Assembly (NCBI GenBank): GCA_021732605.1
Contig: JAKFUS010000005.1
Location: 1 to 33,721, forward strand
Reading direction: 5' to 3'
DNA from: Betaproteobacteria bacterium
GTDB taxonomy: Bacteria > Pseudomonadota > Gammaproteobacteria > Burkholderiales > SG8-41
DNA: 33,721 nucleotides
In this document: piece by piece, positions 1-6,205 of the stretch
Position numbering within the stretch: position 1 is the stretch's first letter
How the letters are laid out: every line of letters starts with the position of its first letter
Made by a program: the position numbers and the translations under genes
Notes under the pieces: generated by a model
The model's database searches: none
Told to the model about the DNA's origin: nothing
What the model saw: only the letters and a program-made list of their open reading frames with translations

Positions 1-1076
1 CGCGGCTCAATCACCGCGATGATGCGCGCGCGACCCACCTTGCGCCGCAAGCCGGCGAGCGTCGTCGCAATCGCAGTCGGGTGATGCGCAAAATCGTCAT
101 ACACGGTGACCTCGCGCACCGTACCGCGGATTTCCATGCGCCGTTTGACGTTCTGGAACTGGCCCAGCGCATCCACCGCGCCGGCTGCCGGCACGCCAGC
201 GTGGCGTGCTGCGGCGATCGCTGCCAGCGCGTTCATGCGATTGTGTTCACCGAGCAGATCCCACATCACGCGGCCGCGTGACGCAGTCTCGTGGGTCACT
301 TCAAACGCGCCGTTGTCGTCCGGATCGCCGGCCTGCCAGGCGCCGTCACCACCGAAACGTTCAACGGGGGTCCAGGCGCCGCGCGCGAGCACACGATCCA
401 GCGCGGCGTCACTGCCGCGGGCCACGATCAAACCGTTGCCGGGAATGGTGCGCACCAGGTGATGGAACTGGGTTTCGATGGCCGCGAGGTCGGGAAAAAT
501 ATCGGCGTGGTCGTATTCAAGGTTGTTCAACACCAGGGTGCGCGGCGCGTAATGCACGAACTTTGAGCGCTTGTCGAAAAATGCGGTGTCGTATTCGTCG
601 GCTTCAATCACGAAAAACGGCGTCTCCGTCAGCCGTGCCGACACGCCGAAATTCTGTGGCACACCGCCGATCAGGAATCCGGGATTGAGTCCGGCATGTT
701 CGAGGATCCACGCCAGCATCGCGCTGGTGGTCGTCTTGCCGTGGGTGCCGGCTACCGCCAGCACCCAGCGCCCCTGCAGCACATGGTCACGCAACCATTG
801 CGGACCCGACACATAGGGCAGGCCGCGGTTGAGTATGGCTTCCATCAGCGGGTTGCCGCGGGTGATGACGTTGCCGATCACAAACACATCGGGATTGAGA
901 TTGGTCTGCTCTGCTTCGTAGCCGTGGATCAACTGAATACCCTGGGCTTCAAGCTGCGTGCTCATGGGAGGATAGACATTGGCGTCACAGCCGGTGACCT
1001 TGTGGCCGGCTGCTCGCGCCAGCACGGCGAGTCCGCCCATGAAAGTGCCGCAAATACCGAGAATGTGGATATGCAT
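1..1076 (-). CDS. mpl: UDP-N-acetylmuramate:L-Ala-gamma-D-Glu-meso-DAP ligase Mpl (3' end cut by window)
   Basis: Cytoplasmic Mur-ligase family enzyme that recycles murein tripeptide by joining it to UDP-MurNAc. About 358 codons are visible; family members are about 450 residues, so the C-terminal domain lies outside the window. The protein starts MHIHILGICGTFMGG, a Rossmann-type glycine-rich UDP-sugar binding start typical of Mpl/MurC. It continues with GNVITRGNP near residue 70, the ATP-binding P-loop GTHGKTTT near residue 109, the conserved EADEYDTAFFDKRSKF, LNNLEYDHADIF, GEHNRMNALAAIAAA and, close to the edge, YDDFAHHPTAI. ADEYDTAFFDKRSKF separates Mpl from MurC. The ATG at 1074-1076 has no strong Shine-Dalgarno. 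The AT-rich gap upstream separates it from a divergent CobW-like gene. The assignment rests on recognised motifs and is firm. Confidence 0.96.
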   Translation of the reverse strand, partial: MHIHILGICGTFMGGLAVLARAAGHKVTGCDANVYPPMSTQLEAQGIQLIHGYEAEQTNLNPDVFVIGNVITRGNPLMEAILNRGLPYVSGPQWLRDHVLQGRWVLAVAGTHGKTTTSAMLAWILEHAGLNPGFLIGGVPQNFGVSARLTETPFFVIEADEYDTAFFDKRSKFVHYAPRTLVLNNLEYDHADIFPDLAAIETQFHHLVRTIPGNGLIVARGSDAALDRVLARGAWTPVERFGGDGAWQAGDPDDNGAFEVTHETASRGRVMWDLLGEHNRMNALAAIAAARHAGVPAAGAVDALGQFQNVKRRMEIRGTVREVTVYDDFAHHPTAIATTLAGLRRKVGRARIIAVIEP

Positions 1077-1192
1077 GATGGAGCGGGAGAATAACAGGTG
1101 AGTGAAACCCGGTGAACCGGTAAACGGGTGTTGCGCATGAACTTTTAGCGACACTGAAGCGCCGTGCCGATGGCGCAACAACAGCGCCGGAA

Positions 1193-1207
1193 ATGCTTAA
1201 TAAGCAT
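1193..1207. promoter_or_regulatory. Perfect inverted repeat, possible operator
   Basis: ATGCTTA, one central A, then TAAGCAT: a perfect 7-1-7 dyad about 50 bases upstream of the -10 element of the CobW-like gene. Size and position fit a dimeric repressor or activator site. It loosely resembles the ATG...CAT dyads bound by Fur-superfamily regulators such as Zur, which commonly control COG0523 genes. It is shorter than the usual Zur box, so that identity is only a guess. It could equally serve mpl on the other strand. Confidence 0.4.
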
Positions 1208-1254
1208 ATGTTTTTATTACTAATTTTTTTAACGGTGCGGAAAACGATGCTCGT

Positions 1255-1260
1255 TATAAT
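1255..1260 (+). promoter_or_regulatory. Consensus -10 hexamer TATAAT, possibly driving a leaderless mRNA
   Basis: TATAAT ends six bases before the ATG at 1267. Transcription normally starts about 6-8 bases after the -10 box, so the message would begin at or next to the start codon. No good -35 is visible 16-18 bases upstream, but a T-rich stretch at about 1210-1230 could act as an UP-like element. No Shine-Dalgarno precedes the ATG, which fits leaderless translation. Confidence 0.45.
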
Positions 1261-1266
1261 CCGGCA

Positions 1267-1845
1267 ATGACCCAGCCTCCCGGCCCTGTGCCTGTCTGCC
1301 TGGTTACCGGGCCCACCGGCGCTGACAAGCGCGACTTCATCCGCGCGCTGATCGCTGCGCGCCCCGCAGCTCAACGCTGGGCCGTGCTCGACAATGACGG
1401 CGGTGACATCGCACGTGGCTCAGCCGCCGCACAACTGACTGTTGCCGCGATCAACGGCTGTGTCTGCTGCACCGGCACGGTTGAGCTGCGGATCGGCATT
1501 GCACAACTGGTCCGTCAATCGCGCCCGCAGCGGCTGATCATCGCCGCCGCCGGCGCTGCTGAACCTGCGGCACTGGAGCGCGCGCTGGCGCAGGAGGACC
1601 TAGCGCGCGGCATCATCGTCAGTCTGCGGCTGTGCGTCACCGCACCGCAATTACTGACGGCGTTGCCACCATCGGCGCGCGACCTGTTGCAGCGGCAAAT
1701 GGCCGCTTCGGATCACGTCGTTGCGTCGAATGCTGCGGCTGCCGCAGTGCTGCACGCCGCCGGCATCCCGCGCGTAATTCAGGTTGAGGACGCGCTACAG
1801 TTGGTGCTTGCGTCTGTTAATCATCGTTTCACGAATGAGGGTTAA
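1267..1845 (+). CDS. COG0523/CobW-like P-loop protein, truncated, degenerate GTPase motifs
   Basis: 192 residues resembling the N-terminal G domain of CobW/YjiA/ZigA-type metal chaperone GTPases. The conserved metal-binding GCVCC (residues 64-68) is intact and sits at the expected place between switch I and Walker B. The Walker A, normally GxxGxGKT, reads GPTGADKR (15-22): the lysine is kept, but the preceding Gly is Asp and the Ser/Thr is Arg. The Walker B equivalent is AAAG rather than ETTG, and the NKxD guanine motif appears replaced by VASN near residue 153. The CobW C-terminal domain is absent; family members are usually 300-400 residues. This suggests a metal-binding protein that no longer cycles GTP, or a decaying gene, although the frame is open throughout. 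It converges on the ATP-grasp gene with a 4-base overlap at the stops. The function is unknown. Confidence 0.7.
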   Translation: MTQPPGPVPVCLVTGPTGADKRDFIRALIAARPAAQRWAVLDNDGGDIARGSAAAQLTVAAINGCVCCTGTVELRIGIAQLVRQSRPQRLIIAAAGAAEPAALERALAQEDLARGIIVSLRLCVTAPQLLTALPPSARDLLQRQMAASDHVVASNAAAAAVLHAAGIPRVIQVEDALQLVLASVNHRFTNEG

Positions 1846-3134
1846 CAAGCACTGACCGGCCCGGCGCCGGCATCCAGCGCCAACTCGCGGCGGATCGCCT
1901 CGTAACGCTGTAGCAGGTCAGCGGCATCACGGCCGCCGAGATTGAGCACGGCATAACGATGGCTGCCCAGCCATTTCATCTCGCGCGCAAGCCCTGCGCC
2001 GCGCTTCAGGTACAACATCAGCCGCGCATCGGGATAACGGCGATGCATGGCCGCAATTTGCTCGGTAGTGGGTACGCTGCCGGCGGCGCGTCCGTCGAAA
2101 CGGCGGAACACAAAACTCGCCGCCGCGCGGAACTCGCCGGCTCCACGGACTGTCTGCGGCGCCTCGCCGACGGCGAGGTCCAGCAGCATGCCGTACGGAT
2201 CGCAGCCGTCGACACGCCGGTAGAGGTTGGTGATCTGCGAAGCCATGCGCGGATTGATTTCGATGATGCGGATCGACCCGGATTGCGGATCAAGGATCAG
2301 TTCGACGTTGAAAAAACCGTGGCTGTAATCGATGCCGGCCAGGAGCTGCTCGGTGAGCGCGATCATGCGCCGCTGCACATCCGGCTCGAGCTGCGACGGA
2401 TACTCGAAACGCATGAATGCCTGGGTGCCGGGGTACATCACTTCGTCGACAACGCCGAGCACGCTGATCCTGCCCTTATGCACATAACCGTCAATGTTGA
2501 CCTGTACGCCGTCGAGGATTTCCTCGGCGATCATTGCCCGCGCACCGATAGTGAACGGCGTGTACAGCCGCATCAGGTCATCAAAAGGCTGCACCAGCTT
2601 GCGCAGGATCAGACTTTCCAGCGGCGAGAAATCCATCAGCGCGCGCAATTGCGCGAAACTCTCCACGCGCCGCGCCAGCACCGAGTACGTGGCTTTGACC
2701 GGTTTCACAAAACACGGGAAGCCGAGCTGCGGCGGATCAGAGATGCCGTCATCGTACGGCAGGGCCTCGAAACGCGGCGTGGCGCCGGGCACGATGCGTC
2801 TTTGCAGGCAGCGGGCGTAATACTTGTGCTGGGCAGCGATGATGACTGCGGGATCCGCCCCCGGCAGGCCAAGGCGCTGCGCCAGCGCGGCAGCGATCAG
2901 CGCGCCGAAATGCTCGTTGTTGCTGATGACGCCGTCGATGCGCCCGCGGTATTTGCGGGCGAGCCGGTCAACATAACGGCGCGCATCAAAGGTCAGCAGC
3001 CGCGCATTGTCGGGAAAGCGGAAAAGATCAAAACCTTCGTAGTAAAACCGGTAGCCGGACTGATAACGCGGGTGATCGAGTTCCACCCGATCCCAGTCTT
3101 TGGGGAACAGCATCAATATGCGTCTTGGTTCCAC
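1842..3134 (-). CDS. ATP-grasp domain ligase of unknown substrate
   Basis: 430 residues with an ATP-grasp fold of the carbamoyl-phosphate-synthase/biotin-carboxylase type. Visible landmarks are an N-terminal pre-ATP-grasp domain (to about residue 100), the nucleotide-binding lysine in GFPCFVKPVKATY (K144), an acidic AEEILDGVQVNIDGY strand (about 203-217), and the metal-binding pair NVEL (E278) and EINPRMASQ (E292, N294). Members of this family join a carboxylate to an amine or thiol through an acyl phosphate; the substrate cannot be told from sequence. The start is a GTG at 3132-3134 with a strong GGAGGAAG Shine-Dalgarno a few bases upstream, better supported than any internal ATG. It lies 85 bases downstream of a methyltransferase on the same strand, probably in one transcript. 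It might be a peptide-type or amino-acid ligase. Confidence 0.8.
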   Translation of the reverse strand: MEPRRILMLFPKDWDRVELDHPRYQSGYRFYYEGFDLFRFPDNARLLTFDARRYVDRLARKYRGRIDGVISNNEHFGALIAAALAQRLGLPGADPAVIIAAQHKYYARCLQRRIVPGATPRFEALPYDDGISDPPQLGFPCFVKPVKATYSVLARRVESFAQLRALMDFSPLESLILRKLVQPFDDLMRLYTPFTIGARAMIAEEILDGVQVNIDGYVHKGRISVLGVVDEVMYPGTQAFMRFEYPSQLEPDVQRRMIALTEQLLAGIDYSHGFFNVELILDPQSGSIRIIEINPRMASQITNLYRRVDGCDPYGMLLDLAVGEAPQTVRGAGEFRAAASFVFRRFDGRAAGSVPTTEQIAAMHRRYPDARLMLYLKRGAGLAREMKWLGSHRYAVLNLGGRDAADLLQRYEAIRRELALDAGAGPVSAC

Positions 3135-3219
3135 ACCTTCCTCCGGAAAAATCCGCCATTGACAGTACTACACCCGACACTTGGTCTTGGATGCAGCAAT
3201 AAACATACACCAGCGCAAA

Positions 3220-3849
3220 TTATTCCGGCGAAACGCCCCTATAGCGCCCCCAGGCGATGAATCCCGTTCCCCAAAGGGTCGATTCGACCTGCAGATCAGG
3301 TACTAATTCCTGAAGCCGGTCCCAGGGCGCATCCAATCCTTCAGTAGTGTCGTAACACCCACGTGACTTGAAGCGCCGATAAAGCCGGAACGGGTCCAGC
3401 CACCGCGGCGGGTGTTTGATCCCGGCGACCGCTACGCGCGCGCCGGCAACTGCCTGCCGGAACAGGTTATCCAGCGCAGCCCGCGAACGAATCACATCAT
3501 GGGTGTAATTGAACAACACAGCATCGACCGCACGCGGCAGCACGACCACTTCCGCCGCCGCCTCGATCAGCGTCACATTGTTCCAGCCGGCGGTGGCAAT
3601 GCGGCGGCGGGCCAGCGCCAGCATATCAGGACTTTGTTCAACGCCGATCAGCGCACCACCGGGGCCGATCGCGTCGAGCAGCCAAGAAAAGCTCAATCCG
3701 GTGCCGCAGCCCACGTCCAGCACCCAATCACCGGGCTGCAGTGCGAGCATGGCAATGGTGCGCCGGCGCAGCGCCATGGTGCGCTGCGCACTGGCATCGT
3801 AATCACCGGCATGTTGCCGGTAGTGCACAAGGCTGGAAGGTTCTGCCAT
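3220..3849 (-). CDS. Class I SAM-dependent methyltransferase
   Basis: 209 residues. The SAM-binding motif I VLDVGCGTG is at residues 43-51. An acidic second strand follows (LIGVEQSPDMLALARRR, with E as the likely ribose-binding residue), then AAEVVVLPRAVDAVLFNYTHDVI as the motif II/III region. The length fits a stand-alone UbiE/Methyltransf_25-like enzyme. The C-terminal part (RLYRRFKSRGCYDTTEGLD) is not one I can tie to a known substrate. The ATG at 3847-3849 has no clear Shine-Dalgarno. The gene is divergent from ndh (58 bases between starts) and upstream of the ATP-grasp ligase, so the two may act on the same small molecule; this is an inference from order only. Confidence 0.82.
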   Translation of the reverse strand: MAEPSSLVHYRQHAGDYDASAQRTMALRRRTIAMLALQPGDWVLDVGCGTGLSFSWLLDAIGPGGALIGVEQSPDMLALARRRIATAGWNNVTLIEAAAEVVVLPRAVDAVLFNYTHDVIRSRAALDNLFRQAVAGARVAVAGIKHPPRWLDPFRLYRRFKSRGCYDTTEGLDAPWDRLQELVPDLQVESTLWGTGFIAWGRYRGVSPE

Positions 3850-3907
3850 AGCTGGGGATCATAACCGCATGCGATACTTATGGTGGGATTATGGCAGGAG
3901 CATGTGC

Positions 3908-5233
3908 ATGTCCGATCACGGCACCAACCCGCACCGCATCGTCATTGTCGGCGGTGGCGCCGGCGGCCTCGAACTCGCGACGCGGCTGGGCGACAGCCTC
4001 GGTCGCCGCGGTACTGCGAAAATCACCCTGATCGACTGTTCACGCACCCATTTGTGGAAACCGCTGCTGCACGAAGTCGCCGCCGGCAGCATGGATGTCG
4101 ATCAGCACACGCTGGATTATCTGGCACAGGCGCGCTGGCACCATTTCCGTTTTCGCCTCGGCAGCATGGCCGGGCTGGACCGCGAACGCCGCGTGGTGCA
4201 GGTTGCGCCCACCCATGACGAGGAGGGCCGGCTGCTGATCGGTGAGCGCGAGATCCGTTACGACACGCTGGTTATTGCCGTCGGCAGCGGCACCAATGAT
4301 TTCGGCACGCCGGGCGCGCAGGAACACGCGATCAGCCTCGACACGCCGGCGCAGGCCGAACGCTTCCACAACCGGCTGATCAATGCCTGCATCCGCGCCA
4401 ACGCGCAGCATGAAGCGCTGCGTCCCGAGCAACTGCATGTCGCAATCATCGGCGCCGGCGCCACCGGCGTCGAACTCGCTGCCGAACTGCACCACACCAC
4501 GCGCGAACTGGTGGCCTTTGGCCTGGAGCGCATCGACGCCGAGCGCGACATCCGCATCACGCTGATCGAAGCCGGGCCACGGGTATTGCCGGCGTTGCCG
4601 GAACGCCTGTCCAAATCCACGCTGGAATTGCTGGAAAAACTGCGCATTCAGGTGCTTACCAACGCACGCGTCACCGCGGTCGAAGCCGACAACGTGCTGA
4701 TCGCCGACGGCCGCAGGATTCCCGCTGAATTGACGGTATGGGCGGCCGGCATCAAGGCGCCGGATTTCCTCAAAGACCTCGCTGGCCTCGAAACCAACCG
4801 GCTCAACCAGTTGGTGGTGACGCCGGAACTGCAGACCACGCGCGACCCGAATATTTTTGCGCTGGGCGACTGCGCCGCCTGCGCCTGGCCCGGCCGCGAG
4901 CACAGCGTGCCGCCGCGCGCGCAGGCCGCGCATCAGCAGGCGTCGCTGCTGGCCTCAACCCTGAGCCGCCGGCTTGCCGGCAAACCGGCACGCCCCTTCA
5001 TTTACCGTGACTTCGGCTCACTGGTTTCGCTGGGCAATTATTCGACCGTCGGCAGCCTGATGGGTGCTTTGATCGGCGGCAGCCTGTTCATCGAAGGCCT
5101 GTTTGCGCGGTTGATGTACGTGTCGTTGTACCGCATGCATCTCTATGCACTGCACGGATTCGCCAAGGTGTTTTTCGACACGCTGGCGCGACTGATCACG
5201 CGGCGCACCGAGCCGCGCGTCAAACTGCACTGA
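3908..5233 (+). CDS. ndh: Type II NADH dehydrogenase (NDH-2)
   Basis: 441-residue FAD enzyme passing electrons from NADH to quinone at the inner membrane without pumping protons. The FAD dinucleotide-binding motif IVIVGGGAGGLELA lies near the N-terminus, and a second Rossmann motif (VAIIGAGATGVELAAEL) lies near residue 180 for NADH. TVWAAGIKAP and IFALGDCA (the FAD-contacting GD motif) follow. The C-terminal LFARLMYVSLYRMHLYAL is the amphipathic membrane-anchor region of NDH-2. An upstream ATG at 3869 is possible, but ATG 3908 has AGGAG (3896-3900) at ideal spacing and gives the usual short N-terminus. It converges on the P460-cupredoxin gene with a 31-base gap. The length is normal and no key residue is missing. 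Confidence 0.93.
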   Translation: MSDHGTNPHRIVIVGGGAGGLELATRLGDSLGRRGTAKITLIDCSRTHLWKPLLHEVAAGSMDVDQHTLDYLAQARWHHFRFRLGSMAGLDRERRVVQVAPTHDEEGRLLIGEREIRYDTLVIAVGSGTNDFGTPGAQEHAISLDTPAQAERFHNRLINACIRANAQHEALRPEQLHVAIIGAGATGVELAAELHHTTRELVAFGLERIDAERDIRITLIEAGPRVLPALPERLSKSTLELLEKLRIQVLTNARVTAVEADNVLIADGRRIPAELTVWAAGIKAPDFLKDLAGLETNRLNQLVVTPELQTTRDPNIFALGDCAACAWPGREHSVPPRAQAAHQQASLLASTLSRRLAGKPARPFIYRDFGSLVSLGNYSTVGSLMGALIGGSLFIEGLFARLMYVSLYRMHLYALHGFAKVFFDTLARLITRRTEPRVKLH

Positions 5234-5264
5234 CCCTGCACCGCTGGTGGCCTACGCTTGCGTC

Positions 5265-6089
5265 CTATTTGGCCGCGACCTTCGCTGCAACCTCCACCGT
5301 ACCCTTCATCGCCGGATGCAGTGAGCAGATGTAGCCGAAAGTACCCGCCTCATCGAATTTGATCCCCGCACTTTGCCCCTTCAGCAGGACGGCTGTCTGC
5401 TGCGGTTTGCCGGTGACGACGATCTGGTGCGGTGAATCATCCGCGTTGGTCCAGGTGACTGCCTGCCCCGCGGACACCCTGACGGTACCCGGGCCGAACT
5501 TGAACCCGGCGATATTGACGTCACTTGCACCAGTTCTCAAGGCAACGGCTGAAGTGGGGAAAGTGCCGGAGAGTTTCGCCAGGGAAATCACGAAATCCTG
5601 TTTCTCATGCGGCTTGTGGCAGACAAAACAATTCTTGATGTTGGCGTTGGCTTTTTCGTTGGGCTGGCCGTCAGGCGTAAACGATGCGTACTGCCAGTCG
5701 CCGTTGCGCCACTCTTCCGGCACCGCGGCGCCCCAGCCCGCGCGTTTTTCCATGACCGTCACCGCGCTGAGTTTGTCTTTGACAAAGCGGCCGTCAGTGC
5801 CTTTGGCCGGCTCGCCTTTTTCATCCACTTTCGCGGCGTAAATCGCCATCACCAGAACGGTGCCATCCGGGATCGGCTTCCCCTCGCGCACACTTTTGAC
5901 CACCGCCGCGCTGGTATAAAGCTCGCGATACTGCTTGCTGTCGTGGCGATCGACGTCGCCGTAACGGGTCCAGGTCTCAAATCCCTGGGGAAACCGGATC
6001 TGCTCAGGACCGGCATTCACGTTCACCACCACCAAGCCGCCCGCTACTGCAACCATCGCCACCAACAGCATGCTTTTATACGGTTTCAT
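5265..6089 (-). CDS. Periplasmic cytochrome P460 domain fused to a type 1 copper (cupredoxin) domain
   Basis: 274 residues. An N-terminal hydrophobic signal sequence (about residues 5-26) implies export. Residues about 30-175 resemble the cytochrome P460 family: FPQGFETWTRYG start, DGTVLVMAIY strand, and a c-type heme motif CFVCH at 154-158 followed by KPHEKQDF. Residues about 185-270 form a plastocyanin/amicyanin-like domain with predicted copper ligands H221 (SPHQ), C255, H258 and M261; the C-x2-H-x2-M spacing is that of amicyanin/pseudoazurin. P460 cytochromes oxidise hydroxylamine or bind NO; the fused cupredoxin may be the built-in electron acceptor, which is inference. Whether the heme-crosslinking lysine is present cannot be settled without alignment. 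A strong AAGGAGG precedes the ATG. It is monocistronic and convergent with ndh. An alternative is a stress or NO-binding c-prime-beta-type protein. Confidence 0.85.
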   Translation of the reverse strand: MKPYKSMLLVAMVAVAGGLVVVNVNAGPEQIRFPQGFETWTRYGDVDRHDSKQYRELYTSAAVVKSVREGKPIPDGTVLVMAIYAAKVDEKGEPAKGTDGRFVKDKLSAVTVMEKRAGWGAAVPEEWRNGDWQYASFTPDGQPNEKANANIKNCFVCHKPHEKQDFVISLAKLSGTFPTSAVALRTGASDVNIAGFKFGPGTVRVSAGQAVTWTNADDSPHQIVVTGKPQQTAVLLKGQSAGIKFDEAGTFGYICSLHPAMKGTVEVAAKVAAK

Positions 6090-6205
6090 GAAACCCTCCT
6101 TGATTTACGGGAAAACCGACGTACCACAGCGGTGAAAGTTACATGGTATCCGTCATTACGTGTTGCATAACAAATTACTGCGGGAAATATCCCCGCGGGC
6201 TGCGA
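6090..6205 (-). promoter_or_regulatory. P460-cupredoxin upstream region with FNR/DNR-like dyad
   Basis: On the minus strand, positions 6160-6173 read TTGTTATGCAACAC. This is close to a 5-4-5 palindrome and matches 7 of the 10 fixed bases of the FNR/DNR consensus TTGAT-N4-ATCAA. It lies about 70 bases before the start codon. A weak -10-like GATACC (plus 6145-6150) follows 17 bases after TTGTTA, so the dyad also overlaps a possible -35. N-oxide or oxygen control would suit a P460 gene, but the match is imperfect. Confidence 0.3.

Larger units (their letters stand above)
1077..1266. other. AT-rich divergent intergenic region
   Basis: This 190-base spacer lies between mpl (minus) and the CobW-like gene (plus). 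The part from about 1190 to 1260 is far more AT-rich than its surroundings. It contains a perfect 7-1-7 inverted repeat at 1193-1207, a T-rich stretch at about 1210-1230 and a consensus -10 hexamer at 1255-1260. A small GC stem (GGCGC, 7-base loop, GCGCC) lies at 1172-1188. No small ORF or RNA gene is convincing. Confidence 0.6.

Noticed and set aside
1959-3260. A 433-codon plus-strand open frame opposite the ATP-grasp gene
   Set aside because: The opposite frame has clear catalytic ATP-grasp motifs and a strong ribosome site; this one has neither.
4040-4933. A 297-codon minus-strand open frame opposite ndh
   Set aside because: Shadow of the well-supported NDH-2 gene, with no family signature.
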